Source of the DNA: Diphasiastrum complanatum
Taxonomy: Eukaryota > Streptophyta > Lycopodiopsida > Lycopodiales > Lycopodiaceae
Length of the DNA: 64,000 nt
Assembly: GCA_029204225.1 (NCBI GenBank)
Contig: CM055106.1
Location: forward strand, 39,275,827-39,339,826
Reading direction: 5' to 3'
Shown here piece by piece: positions 1 through 10,885 of this stretch. The first letter of the stretch is position 1. Every line of letters begins with the position of its first letter. The notes beneath the pieces are model-generated. The model was given only the letters and a program-made list of their open reading frames with translations, was not told the origin of the DNA and did no database searches. The position numbers and the translations under genes were made by a program.

Positions 1-1593
1 CAACTCAAATAAGTAGAAATCGGCCAACAGTAACCTGAAAAAGACAAAGTCACACACACCTAGAAACTAAATCAGACATGACAACACATTATGACTGGTT
101 CCCATGCAACTGTGGTATAAACCTCAACTTCTTTGCACAATTCTTTCCTTTAACCAGACACCACTTTTTGAATCAACTAAATTAGATGTGGGAAATCACC
201 TCTTTCCTGCAATTTAGTAAGGTTGCAACAACTCAGGCTGTACAGATTTTAAAAAGCTGGACAGACAAGACGATCAGTCATAGCTCACACAGACTCAAAT
301 CACTAGCCCATGAAGTCGGCAATATGCAAATAATATCACTCAATAGTCCCATGAGCATCCCACAAAGGTTCTCCCAACCTTGCAGCCTCGATACTATCCT
401 AGACCACGAAAGCTGTGATCATGTGCAACCTATTTAGCTCATGATTCTACCTTTACATAACCCATATTACATTATAGCCGAACTGGCTAAATTTGCCACT
501 GCCTGTAGTGGTGACAGGCCCATTGACTGATCTAATATGCCTGAATGTTACCAGCTACCCAGCACAAAAACCTATAAACAAACAGTATGTTACACAGAGT
601 ACTCAGCTCCAATCATGCATTTGAAGTATTCTTAACCAATAATGCTTAGAGTGGAGGAAGAATGTTATTCTAGCACAGTATCTTTTATAAGTTTCAGTTG
701 TTTTGAGCATGCTATTCATACAATTACAAACATTCAACACTACAAATGACTCTTTCTTTCTTGTGAGCTCACAAATGCTCACTACATTTGTTCTTGAACC
801 TTTCTTACGTAACATTTGATAGGACAAAGGCAAAACTTAGAGTAGCCATACATCTGGCTCCAGATATTGGCAATATTACAGCAAACACAACAAGAAATAG
901 GTTGTAGTCATGAACTAGATTGCTTTAGAAGGAGAATCACCTCCAAAAAACAGTCTCCAAATTTTAAAAACAAACAGTTTTCCTCTATCCAATAAGCTCC
1001 CCGAGATTAGCTGGCCTATGAAATAGTTATTAAGTTGGACACAATGTTCCATGGAGTAGCAACCACTTCCTGCTCAGAAAAAACATAACAAAAGCCTACA
1101 CGAAGAGTTGAAAATGACAAACAATATAAGGAGATTCAAACATGACCAACGAAGATCCACTAGAGAAATATAGAGATGCCTTACAAAGCCCCCCCATCCA
1201 TATGTTGGAAAGCATTGCGAGACCTCAACGTTTCCCCAATAATGTCCAGCTCAACCAAGAATATTGTAACCAGCCTGATCTTACGTAAGGATCGAAAGGC
1301 GAGGGATGAACTCATGCCATAGTTCAATTTTGACATTTGTTATGTTAAAGAGCTACTAACAGCATATGCCTTTAAAAAGGTAGATGAGTGCAATAAACTT
1401 TTCTCCAGGGAAGTATCGACTAACTTATATATGTCTTTTAAAGAACTTTGTGAAGCCAATACATTTTTTGCTCAGATATGGCAAGAAGCAAGCACTCAAT
1501 CAATGATATTTTCAACATTGAGAGAGGTATTGTGTCGATGTATGGATTGTTATTCCAGGATAGTAAGGTTTTGTGTACAAGGGAATGATGAGG

Positions 1594-2122
1594 TTAAGTG
1601 CTTGATCCTGTATAGGTTTCATGATTCTCCCAATGTTGGAAGGGTACACAGAGCCTGTGCTTTCGTGCAAAGGTGTTTTTTACTGGCCAAAGATGGGAAT
1701 AACAAATCTTGAATGCAGGAGGCCTATTGCATCCACTAGAAATTTTCAGTAAGTTAAAGGTCGAAGTATTTTCATGTATTCTGTTATCAGCTGTCTTCCA
1801 AGGTCTAGTCAAGGGAATGATGCTATTTAAATGACATTAGATCACCTGACAAAGATAAAAACATTGATCCTAGCTATATACAGTGTTAAGGCTTTAAGTT
1901 AGCTCAAGTATATTTGTTGAGCAGTTACTTAGACTGTAAGGATTTCCCAATGACATAGTGAATGACCAAGATGTCGATTCATAAGATACCCTAGACCATG
2001 TAGTAGACATTTGTTTTCACATCTTAAACACCACACTGCACTGTAGCACAGTGGATCGTCCAGAATTTGATGGTCAAACAAAAAGGAGCAATCAAACTGT
2101 GGAGGTTATGCTTAAAGCATAA
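1594..2122 (+). pseudogene. Decayed Ty3/Gypsy integrase fragment
   Basis: Conceptual plus-strand translation gives pieces of a Gypsy integrase in the right order. Around 1600-1700 a HDSPNVGRVHRACAFVQRCF segment resembles the zinc-binding HHCC region. Around 1935-1980 GFPNDIVNDQD resembles the second catalytic Asp region (usually VSDRDPKF). At 2045-2122 a VDRPEFDGQTKRSNQT segment resembles the TDGQTE block. The catalytic Glu of that block is Lys here, and stops and frameshifts separate the pieces, so it cannot be active. It lies in the putative intron of the transporter gene, antisense to it. No LTRs were recognised beside it. Confidence 0.65.
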
Positions 2123-2294
2123 GCAATCTCAGAACGTATCCACCAATTATTAAGTCCTCCTACAATGGTCATAAGGATTCTGTGATTAGGTATAACCGTT
2201 TAGTTACAGTATCTCGAGACTAGTTGTTGTAAAACTGATTCCAAATTGGCTGAATGTATGTATGATATACAGGAGATGTTACAACCTGTTGATT

Positions 2295-2296
<2 letters not shown>

Positions 2297-2364
<68 letters not shown>
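2297..2364. repeat. (CT)n microsatellite
   Basis: About 34 uninterrupted CT units. It lies about 175 bases downstream of the decayed Gypsy integrase. Ser-Leu and Arg-Glu repeat frames across it are artefacts of the dinucleotide repeat. Confidence 0.97.
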
Positions 2365-2369
<5 letters not shown>

Positions 2370-2431
2370 TTTGCAAGCAACCAACAAGCTGGGTTCTACA
2401 GTGATCTGTCACAGTTTCATCCATTATCTCA

Positions 2432-2447
2432 CCCCCCCCCCCCCCCC
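2432..2447. repeat. Poly-C run
   Basis: Sixteen consecutive C residues, about 70 bases after the (CT)n tract. Length in the read is likely to be uncertain. Confidence 0.9.
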
Positions 2448-3785
2448 TTGCTATGGCCCTTCGCTGCAGCCCCTTGCTGCCCTTTAAGGCTGTTTCTTGT
2501 GGTTTCTTGCCCTATTGCCTTCAAGACTGCCTTGATCAAGACTTTCCTTTCCTGAAGACTACTGAGGCAGAGGCAGTGCACACTTTATAAACAGGAGATT
2601 GACTTCAGATGCACGAGCATAGGAGCACCTCAAGATCCCAAACACGCCCCTTGTGCATATGACGGCATGAGATCTAAAAGGTTTCATAGAGGCGTAGATA
2701 CTTGGTTTTTCATGGAGATGAATGTGAGCCACAACAGAGGATTACCAAAAGTTTCCGGTTTCAAACTGCGTTTGTAAATTATTAAATGAGGTCAATGGGT
2801 GCCGAGGATCATGTCTTGTAGCATGTTCACACAATGTATAGCCATCACTTCGAATCATGGGACATGATGAGCAAGCACGCTTCTTATGGATTGGGCTTTT
2901 GGGATGATATGTTGATCTGCAGAGACACATGTTCCATGTCGTAACTTCCTTATATGTGTAGGTCTTTCCCCATATGTCAAGATCTCATCAGACATCATCT
3001 CTTTTCCTAAGCAAGGACATGCTCTACTCTTGGGCGTCCCTTGGAAGAGATGTTCTTTCACGATGCCCCACATTATTTTTTCAAAGTACCCATTTGGACA
3101 TTCTCTTTCAAAGTGTCTGCTTAGGACGCCTGATTCTAATTATCCACTTAGAATACTTTTTTCTTAAGATGCTCCTCAGAAAATGTCTTCTTGGGTCAAA
3201 GTCCTTCCAGTATTCTTTCATTGTATCTTTCAATCCTTGTACATATACAAAAGTTCATAAAAAATAAGTTTAACCTTTCCAAATAATGTCGTCTATGGCA
3301 AAAATGCAACTCAAAGAGTCGTCACAGGAGAAAGGAGAAAATCACAGGTGACTATTGAATGATGAATCTGAAGGTTCTCTCATTATAGCTAATCTTGGGA
3401 TCTGGTCTATGCTATTTTGAGCTAATCTAGCTACTTTAAGTTTCTAGATTGTAAGCATGAAAAAGAGAGACTGGGGGGGAGGCAGTGATGAACAAGACAT
3501 GTTTTGAGCATTTTGATTGGTCCACCTTGCTATTTAGAGATTTTCCACGAACCGCAAAGTCAGGTGATTAGTTACCAATTTAACCAATCACCGAGTGAGA
3601 ATCGTTGCACGATCTTTGCATTTGTTCCATAAGCAAATATTGGGACGAGCCCAACATGTTTATAAAGCTGGCTGCAACACAGCTTGTGAGAAAAATCAAG
3701 CCACTGCAAGTGCTGAGAAATGCAGGTTTTTCAGATCTCAAAAAATGAACTAAAGTGGGGGAGGAATAGCAACTATGCGACAGCC

Positions 3786-3789
<4 letters not shown>

Positions 3790-3850
<61 letters not shown>
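3790..3850. repeat. (GA)n microsatellite
   Basis: About 30 GA units without interruption, followed by a short CATCAC-rich stretch. It lies about 150 bases downstream (in minus-strand sense) of the end of transporter exon 2. Confidence 0.97.
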
Positions 3851-3851
<1 letters not shown>

Positions 3852-4004
3852 ATCACCACCACCATCATCAATCACATAATTAAGAATGTGATGCTACTTG
3901 CCCAACTTTTGAGAAATTTGACCAAATAATGTTGTCGTCATACAATGTAGCAGCTTAGACATAAGCAATTAAAAGCAAGAAAGTAAACTGCCTCATAAAA
4001 ATAC

Positions 4005-4499
4005 CTGATAAAAGCCTACAGAGTTCCACATGAGGCTGACATTCATGCCTACGATGGAAAAATTCGCAAAAATTGCAAATTTTGCAAGATCAAAAGGAGG
4101 CAAGTGAGAAGGTTGGATGTAGCCCATGCACCTTAATGCCAAAGTCATGAATGTCGTCATTGCAAAATGGAGACCAGTTAATGTGGTTGCTGCCCATCAA
4201 AATTAAGCATTGCAATAGATTCAGTTAATACAGAGAGGATAAATCTCACCCAAAAGGAAACAGATAAAAATTGGTGCTCTCAGGGCATAACGAACTTTAT
4301 GAAATAAATGTGTTAAGAAGAAAAACCATAAGATATCAATCGGAGAAATTGCCTACTGACCAAAGCTGAAGCCATATGCTGCCATCAGCTGCTTGTTAAC
4401 CATGATAATGCCAACTGATGTGCTGACATTAAAAAGCCAAGCGCCAACATCCAATGTCGCTTTACGGTCAGCCTCTTTACTAGTAGGAGCCATTTTCAT
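4005..4499 (-). CDS. Nucleotide-sugar transporter, URGT-like (5' two coding exons)
   Basis: Partial gene of the NST/triose-phosphate translocator family, most like plant Golgi UDP-rhamnose/UDP-galactose transporters (URGT). Exon 1 is 4361-4499 (139 nt) and exon 2 is 4005-4189 (185 nt). The donor at 4360 (gtcagt), acceptor ending at 4190 (cag) and donor at 4004 (gtattt) are canonical, and the joined frame gives 108 codons ending in phase 0. Visible family signatures are [17 protein letters not shown] and, across the splice, [12 protein letters not shown], then [21 protein letters not shown]. Hydrophobic stretches fit the first membrane helices; full-length relatives have roughly 350 residues and about ten helices, so the C-terminal two thirds are missing. 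Two in-frame ATGs (4499 and 4493) are possible; I chose the first. Upstream lie a minisatellite and CCATCG repeats that may be promoter or 5' UTR. Sugar specificity cannot be told from this part. Confidence 0.88.
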
Positions 4500-4860
4500 G
4501 GAAAACAGAAAATCTGGTTCCAAATAATACGGTTCTTCAGTTCACCGCAAACTCCTGCGTCACTCCTTGTCAAGCTTCGGCATGGATCCTACAATCTGGA
4601 TCAGGCCCAGTAAGCACAAACAATGGCGTCTCGATATGCCTCAGTTTACCTACTAATGTAAAACTAGACTGGGTGTCACATTTCAATCTCTCGGTGATCC
4701 TATGTGATTAAAGTCCTAAAATAACGATTCTTCGTCCAGATCATTCGGAATGCTTTTCATTTTCAATTCTAGCGGTAATGCAACCTAACCTTGCCACATG
4801 TTCTTTCCTTGTGCTTGTGAGTATGCGGCCAAAAAGACCTACTCGACCAGGCCTCTGCCT
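4500..4860. other. Upstream flank of the URGT-like gene
   Basis: Immediately 5' of the transporter start in minus-strand sense. It is non-coding and expected to hold 5' UTR or promoter sequence, possibly with a 5' UTR intron. I could not identify a convincing TATA box or transcription start. Confidence 0.4.
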
Positions 4861-5350
4861 CAGATCTGCTTATTACGGCAATAGGAACTCACATAATTGC
4901 AACATATCTAGTATGGTCTCATAAAACTTGGGCATTTAGCACAAATCTGAAGTTCCAATTACAATCTTATAGATCCGTTTATTGGCCTTATAGAGCTTCA
5001 GCCTTCCATAAACCCCCCATATCGTCTCGTAAAGCTTAGCGTTCAGCACAAATCTAGGGTTTTTGCAAGTATATCGTACAGATCTCTGATAGGAGCTCCT
5101 CTAAACGCAGCATATCATTTCACAAATCTTAGCATTCAAAATGAATGTAGGATTTTTGCATACACAATGGCACAGATCTGCTTATTGCCCTGATAAACCC
5201 AGCACATCGTCTCATAAATCTTAGCAATGAACATGAATCTACGTTGTTTGCAAATACAATGGCACAGATCTGCTTATTGCCCTGACGGCAGCTCTCATAA
5301 ACGCAACATATCGTCTCATAAATCTTCTTATTCAACACGAATCTAGGGTT
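4861..5350. repeat. Degenerate minisatellite, five units of about 92-109 bp
   Basis: Five imperfect tandem units, each marked by a CAGATCTG-like start (about 4861, 4970, 5079, 5173, 5265). The spacing is about 109, 109, 94 and 92 bp. Shared inner words include CTCATAAATCTTAGCATTCA-like and AATCTAGGGTTTTTGCA-like strings. The last two units are the most alike, which suggests the most recent duplication is at the right. The array sits 360-850 bases upstream of the transporter start codon, so it could lie in the promoter or 5' UTR. Confidence 0.85.
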
Positions 5351-5649
5351 TTGCAAAGGGTTTTGCAAACACAATCGTACAAGCACGGAGCTTCAATCCA
5401 CAAAAACAAAGAACCTATACAGGCATATGCTGTCTGGTGCCTATTTCCACTGAACAATCCATAACATACCTGTTCATTGTGGCATAACGATCCATCATAA
5501 ACATGCCTTCAACTATCAGAACATGTATCGGAATCCTCGAGGCCTTCCAAACTCATCCGATCAATCCATTTATGCGCTCTGTTTATCTGTTTTATTTTCT
5601 GTATCCAGATAACAGACAGCGTTTAAGAAAGAAGAAAAAGTAATGCGCA

Positions 5650-5729
5650 GCAGCTCCAGCTCCATCTCCATAGCCCTAGCCCTAGCCCTGGCCCTCGCCA
5701 TCGCCATCGCCATCGCCATAGCCCTTGTA
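5650..5729. repeat. Short AGCCCT / CCATCG tandem repeats
   Basis: A run of AGCCCT hexamers changes into about four CCATCG hexamers. A frame across it gives a Trp-Arg-rich low-complexity peptide that I do not regard as a gene. The hexamers are not the plant telomere unit. Confidence 0.85.
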
Positions 5730-6030
5730 TTTTAAAGGCACGGGATGATTTAAGGCCGCCACCGTTCAATTCCCTTCTAGACGTCGATCTTTTGCCACGT
5801 ATAACACGATCGACCATTGAAACGATTCCAACTGGCCTGTATGTCCACGTTCAGATTCTGCCACGTTTCTCCGATGAACCGCTGAAAAGAGTCCAGATGG
5901 CACGTATGCCACGTGGAGACTTTCCAAGTGGTTGGTCGTGAAATACATCGTGCCATGACTTAGAAAGCCTGGACTCTAAACTCAAACCAATAAATTATGC
6001 AAACAATGGACTGGGGATTTTAGCCACCCA

Positions 6031-6172
6031 GGATTTTACACCGCATCACTTGGATTTTTGCCACGCAGTGTATCGATGCTTGGACTCTTTTCAATGGCTA
6101 AGGATTTTACACCGCATCACTTGGATTTTTGCCACGCAGTGTATCGATGCTTGGACTCTTTTCAATGGCTAA
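6031..6172. repeat. Perfect 71-bp tandem duplication
   Basis: The segment 6031-6101 is repeated at 6102-6172 with no difference that I can see. Perfect identity implies a recent duplication, or an assembly duplication. No coding content. Confidence 0.95.
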
Positions 6173-6719
6173 TCGTAAACATGTGGCAAATCTAATGTTC
6201 ATAACAAAATCTGACTATTGCAGAATTCAAATTATCCCCTAACATCGAGATATGAGTGATATCTTGAGTGGTCGGCCAGCAGGATTTTACCCCATTGCAC
6301 TTAGATTAAGCAAATTGGTGATTCTCACAAGATCTAACTAGTGAGGCTCATGGCATGGGATTGTTTACGCCAAACCACTTAGATTTTTGCCACTTGGCAT
6401 ACCTAATCTTGACATTCTCTTGCCATCCTTCCACCCATGTGAAGCTAAGATGCCATAAGCCTATTTTTGTCGCCCCCTAACTCACCAGGCGAAAGGGACC
6501 TGCTCTTCCCCCATTCATAAAATTTTCAAAAGCATACTTTGGCCTATAAAAAATATGTAAACAAGAACATTGTGGTATACCACGGCCTGGTTGAAAGGAT
6601 GGTATTTCGCTAAAATAGTTTGCTGATACTAATGTTGTTTATGCTTGTGAAAAATAAGCAAAATTTAGCTGGATTAATTTTCAATTTCATGTACAACTGT
6701 CAATTAGTACCTTCTTGTA

Positions 6720-7715
6720 CATATTTGTCATAATGATTTAGAAAAGTCCAAGGGTACCAACTCGAGTTCTAGTGAGATGGTGACGTGTGTCACAAAATGT
6801 AAGGATTGGTATTTTGCTAGTATGCATCCAAATCCACATCTCAATGTCAAATTTGGCCCAATCACATTAAGAGGTGTAGATCACATGCCCAATCACATTA
6901 AGAGGTGCAAAATATTTGGCCTAATCATGTATAGAGATGCCAATCACTTGGTCAATCAAATCGAGGGGTGCAAGCTATAGGTGGAATCCATGGGGTCCAA
7001 TCAAATTTGAGCATTTCCGCATGCTAGAACACGAGCCACCACTATATGGAGGTGTGCTCCCATTGTACATTTAATCTTTTTGAGAGTAAAGCACATTTTG
7101 GACTTGTTTTCTTTGTTACACAAGCTCTCTCTCTATCCGGGAGCTAGTAGTTTTTCTCTCTCTACCCGAGAGCAAGGTGCTTGGATGAGCCTCTCTTAGT
7201 GAAAAATACTTCGTTTTTTCATATGTATGTGCAAAACTTGCTTGTTATTGAATGATCATAACTTTTTATGTGGTTGAGCTCTTGCCTTTATTCAAAATGC
7301 ATTAGATAGGTCTTGAAAATCCAAGTTGATCTAGCATGGATGGGTCTTGTGTGATCAAAGTTAGATCACCATGAAGCAAGATTTTCATGGAAATTTCAGA
7401 ATTGAGAGTGTTCTTCTATCTCGATTGTCTCCTAGCTTCATAGTGGCTAATGATTGCTAGTTTTGATTGATTTCTTGGATCATATGTGAGCACTTAATGT
7501 GTGAAAAGTACAGGCCATGTGTGAGTTGCATCCACTTTGAAAATTTGTAGCAAACTCATCCTTGATCCATCAAGTCCAAGTACACATTTGTTGGAAAGAG
7601 CATCAAGTGTAGATTGAGAAGACCAAGCATCAAGGGTCATTGATGCATCTGTTAGATGTTTGGATCTAATGTTTGAAAGTAGGTAGGTGTGGCCACCTGA
7701 TATTTTTTGGATCTT
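6720..7715 (+). repeat. Copia LTR-like sequence, diverged relative of the 36.7/38.9-kb LTR
   Basis: Read on the plus strand this block shows the same organisation as the reverse complement of the LTR at 36709-37445. Spaced CCAATCACATTAAGAGGTGCA-like units (about 6855-6975) correspond to TCCAATAGAATTAAGAGGTG-like units there. The CTCTCTCTACCCGAGAGC word (about 7158-7175) corresponds to the GGTAGAGAGAGAAA word there. The 6777-6980 open frame is just this repeat. Ends were not resolved. It is probably a solo or truncated LTR of the same broad family; the homology is by eye and moderate. Confidence 0.5.
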
Positions 7716-7721
7716 TATGGT

Positions 7722-8106
7722 TCAACGCCCTTGATCTTGTGTGTTATTAGTTGGCTTCACCGATAAATCTCGCCACCACGATGACATTTTGCCGCGTAAG
7801 AACAGCACGACACTTTCAATTTTCTTCTCATCAGGAACACTATGTAGATTGAAGTAGCTACTCCACTTGGCTAGCCAGTCCTCAACTACTTCAGGTTTTT
7901 TCTCCTTCTTCTCCCCCGGATAAACCTCCGGTTGAAAACCGAGATCGAGTGAAGACATCAATTTGACTTGATTCAATAGAACTTCCATTTGTTGATCTCT
8001 CATCTGATTACGATTATTCATATCATTGAGCGCCGTTCTCAACTGCTGACAAATCACCATATAAGAAACCTGGATTCGCAGCTTGATTTGAAGTTTCTTC
8101 GGCCAT
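7722..8106 (-). pseudogene. Ty3/Gypsy gag fragment
   Basis: A minus-strand open stretch of about 112 codons (7722-8060) carries a gag-like segment with DWLAKWSSYF, DEKKIESVVLFLRGK and WWRDL, the tryptophan-rich core usual in plant Gypsy gag. A better start codon at 8106-8104 (MAEETSNQ...) lies upstream in another frame, so a frameshift near 8060 has broken the N-terminus. The sequence stops at about 7720, where it abuts the Copia LTR-like block; everything after this part of gag is missing. A primer-binding site and LTR edge about 610 bases upstream (8716-8741) fit as its 5' end. Confidence 0.7.
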
Positions 8107-8715
8107 CTCGATATATCTATCTTGGAAATTACTAAATTTAGTTAATATCAGATTAACTCATAGTACAATTGACCAAAATTGGCTGAAATTGACTTCAACA
8201 TGGTCAAATCACTATTTTTAGTCAATTTCATAGATATTATAAGAAAGTGAAAAAAACTAAAAATTTTGAGTTTTCGAACTTTAATTTTTTTTAAAAATTT
8301 TTTACGTTACCTAAAAATTCATAAAAAACCACTGTCAGGTATTAAGCAACCGAAATTGAAAATTCGATTCACTGTTCAATTCTTAATTTTACTACATTAA
8401 TGTCCATCAGACTGGCAAGACATGCGACATTAGACTGATTTTTCACAATTACGAAATTTTACGTAAAATCAAGTTCTACGGAAATTGTCAGCTTTAAAAT
8501 CCAGTTTTGTATCTATCAGTCAGAGTACATGCGTATAACCACTCAAAACAGATCTAAACCACTCATGCATGTCAAAATCACTATGAGAATCAACATGCAG
8601 ACATTCCATGCAAGTACAGTACCTCAAAATAGAAAATTGACATGCATGCAATCATAACAATTCGAAATTCTACCAATTTTGCTCACAAAATTGCAAAACT
8701 TCAGATAATCATATC

Positions 8716-8732
8716 TTCGGCTACGTGACACC
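8716..8732 (-). promoter_or_regulatory. Putative primer-binding site of the 7.7-8.1-kb Gypsy remnant
   Basis: On the minus strand it reads TGGTGTCACGTAGCCG, beginning with the TGG that pairs with a tRNA CCA end. It lies a few bases inside a TG/CA boundary: plus strand TGTTGTAAAG from 8741, the inner end of a minus-oriented 5' LTR. I cannot name the tRNA with confidence. Confidence 0.5.
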
Positions 8733-8740
8733 AAATTGGG

Positions 8741-9470
8741 TGTTGTAAAGCTCAGTACAGAGGGAGACCTAGTGAACAAGACTGTTGCCATGTCAGTCTG
8801 CCAACTAGGATTCACACGTGCGAGTTCAGAGCAACCAAAACACCTGTAAGAGGGTGCACTTTTTCAATCCCAATCTGCCTAAAAACTTGCAAACACTCAA
8901 CCAAGCCTAAAAGTGATGATCCAAATAGTCTTAAATGGTCTCTAAGAGTTCCATGAAGCCTTCATACAGATCCTATGAAGCGATAAGGGCTGAGAACCAT
9001 GAATTCTTGATTTCTAGAAGTCAAAATTGCTACAAACTTGATGGAATTGAAACATAAGCCTCTACCCATCAATTTATAAGTTTGATAGCTTGCTGGGAAG
9101 GTAAAAAGGAATACAAATCATACTATAAAAAAGCCAAAATTATTCCCTTATGGATTTAGAGAAATCCACCCCCCCCAAATTCACCAAAATTGGTCAATTT
9201 TTGACACTTTTTTATTTCCTACCAACCCAATTGCTAGAATTCTTAGCTCTAACTTCTAGGACAACTTCAAAAGACTATGATTTATCTTTTCCCAGCTTTA
9301 GTTGATGTTCTTCTACCATCCAATTTTATGTAAAAGAAAAAAAAAACCATGGATTTTGGCTCTTTCTAGGTTTTTTCACCATGATCAATTGGAATTTAAT
9401 GGCAAAAATGTTTTCCTAATCCACATGCAATCCAATATATAGAGTTAAAGGGTACTCATGACTTCTCTAT
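8741..9470 (-). repeat. Probable 5' LTR of the Gypsy remnant (outer end unresolved)
   Basis: Non-coding sequence starting with TG at 8741, next to the putative primer-binding site, and running to the Gypsy integrase at about 9480. No second copy of this LTR is in the window, so only its inner edge can be placed. No gene was seen in it. Confidence 0.35.
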
Positions 9471-9479
9471 CCATAATGG

Positions 9480-10623
9480 ACTTTTGTTCATGAAAGGAAA
9501 AGTTTGTGTGCTACATTGGATTTGGTACGAAGGAATTTTTATTGGCCAAAACTCAAGCCCTTTGTAGAATCTTATGTGGTCAAGTGTGACCAATGCCAGT
9601 TGAATAAAGCTGAACGCCATAAGGCTGGCGGGTTGTTACATCCATTGGATATCCCTGATAAGAGATGGGATAGTATTTGCATGGATTTCGTGGTTGGGTT
9701 ACAACGAACGAATAAACAGCATGATGCAATTTACCAAATTGGCTACGTTTATTTCGGTAAAGACCACTACGAAGGCTTCTGATTTAGCTCAGATATTTGT
9801 AGAGCGTCTATTTAGGCTTTATGGATTACCAAGTGATATTGTGAGCGACCACGATCCGAAGTTCACAGGTCACTTTTTGTCGGCCATGTTTGCTAAACTA
9901 GAGACGACACTGAGCTTGGGTTCTTCTGATCATCCTGAGACGGATGGACAGACGGAAAGAACAAATCAAACTATAGAACAAATGCTTCGAGCATATGTTT
10001 CCAGACAACAATCTGATTGGGAGAAGTATCTTCCATTAATCAAGTTTGCCTATAATAGTAGTAAGCATTCGGCTACAGATTATAGCTCGTTTATGCTTAT
10101 GTATGGTTTTGAGCCTAGGCCACCCATTGCGGTTGAGACTCGAATGATCAAGTTTTAGAAAGTAGCGGATTTCCTACATGATATGCAAGAAATGCTACAG
10201 ATTGCATGTGAAAATGTCTAGAGTGCCCAGGATAGGGACATACATTATGCAAATCCAAAAAGATCACCGAGAGACTTCCAAGTGGGAGATTGGGTATATT
10301 TGAGAATTCCAAAGGATTCGAGTGTAATGCATACCGACAAGCATTATAAGTTGTCCCCTAGATATAGAGGACCATTTAAGATCTTGAAAAAGATCAGATC
10401 CTTAGCTTACCAATTAGAACTCTCGGAAGGATCGCAAGTGCATCCCGTATTTCACGTAAGTCATCTCAAAAAGAGTCTTTGTGAAGGAGAGCATCTTGGA
10501 TCTGGAGATCAGTTGGACCTGTTGGATGAATCATCGGGTGTATCTCATCTTGAACCTGAAAAGATCTTGGATACAAAAACTAAACAATTGAGAAATCATT
10601 TAGCTACCGAGGATTTGGTTTGA
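9480..10623 (+). pseudogene. Ty3/Gypsy integrase and C-terminal pol fragment
   Basis: Plus-strand remnants of the 3' end of a Gypsy pol. RRNFYWPKLK and CDQCQ near 9530-9600 belong to the zinc-binding region. DSICMDFVVGL follows, with the first catalytic Asp. After a frameshift near 9700-9740 come GLPSDIVSDHDPKF (second Asp) and SDHPETDGQTERTNQT (Glu) at about 9820-9970. Then AYNSSKHSAT, a stop near 10158, a second stop near 10220, and the frame 10282-10623 with GDWVYLRI, LSPRYRGPF and HPVFHVSHLKK, the usual integrase tail. All three catalytic residues are present, but at least one frameshift and two stops make it inactive. RT and RNase H are missing. The PPT and 3' LTR start follow at 10721-10733. 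Confidence 0.88.
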
Positions 10624-10720
10624 TGGAGGGGATGTACAGACGATGACGATTCCTAGGAACGGGAAGGAAGCTTAAGGAGAAACTTTTCCATTTTTAAGTT
10701 TTGAGGATAGAACTTGAATC

Positions 10721-10875
10721 AAAGGGGAAAAATGTCATGTCCATGACTGGTCTCGGGTAGCGTGTCCATGCTAGGGACCAGTAGACCAACAACTCGTAAC
10801 TTAATTGTGACTATAAGGGAATTGGGGCCCTTATGTGTAAATGGTCATAATTAATGGTTGTAGGCCTAAACACAT
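10721..10875 (+). repeat. Polypurine tract and start of Gypsy 3' LTR (truncated)
   Basis: AAAGGGGAAAAA (10721-10732) is followed directly by TGTCATGTCC at 10733, the arrangement of a polypurine tract and 3' LTR start, about 100 bases after the integrase stop. The LTR can be followed only to about 10875, where it meets the minus-strand Copia RNase H remnant. Confidence 0.6.
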
Positions 10876-10885
10876 GGTGGTGGAG

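Larger units (their letters stand above)
1..4004 (-). other. Probable large intron (or 3' flank) of the URGT-like gene
   Basis: This stretch follows, in minus-strand order, the donor site after exon 2 of the transporter gene (GT at 4004-4003). I searched it for the expected next exon, which in this family begins soon after GFYQ with a conserved LSMIPVV-like segment, and did not find it. The downstream exons therefore probably lie left of base 1. The tract contains a decayed Gypsy integrase (plus strand), a (CT)n tract, a poly-C run and a (GA)n tract, described separately. The short open frames seen elsewhere in it look random. That it is an intron is inference from the open donor site. Confidence 0.6.

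Noticed and set aside
603-833. Minus-strand frame as a possible third exon of the transporter
   Set aside because: It lacks the conserved LSMIPVV-like segment and membrane pattern expected after GFYQ.
4861-5350. CRISPR-like spaced repeat
   Set aside because: The units are contiguous, diverged tandem repeats without unique spacers, in plant nuclear DNA.
5650-5729. Telomere-like AGCCCT repeats
   Set aside because: The unit is not the plant telomere repeat and changes into CCATCG within a few copies.
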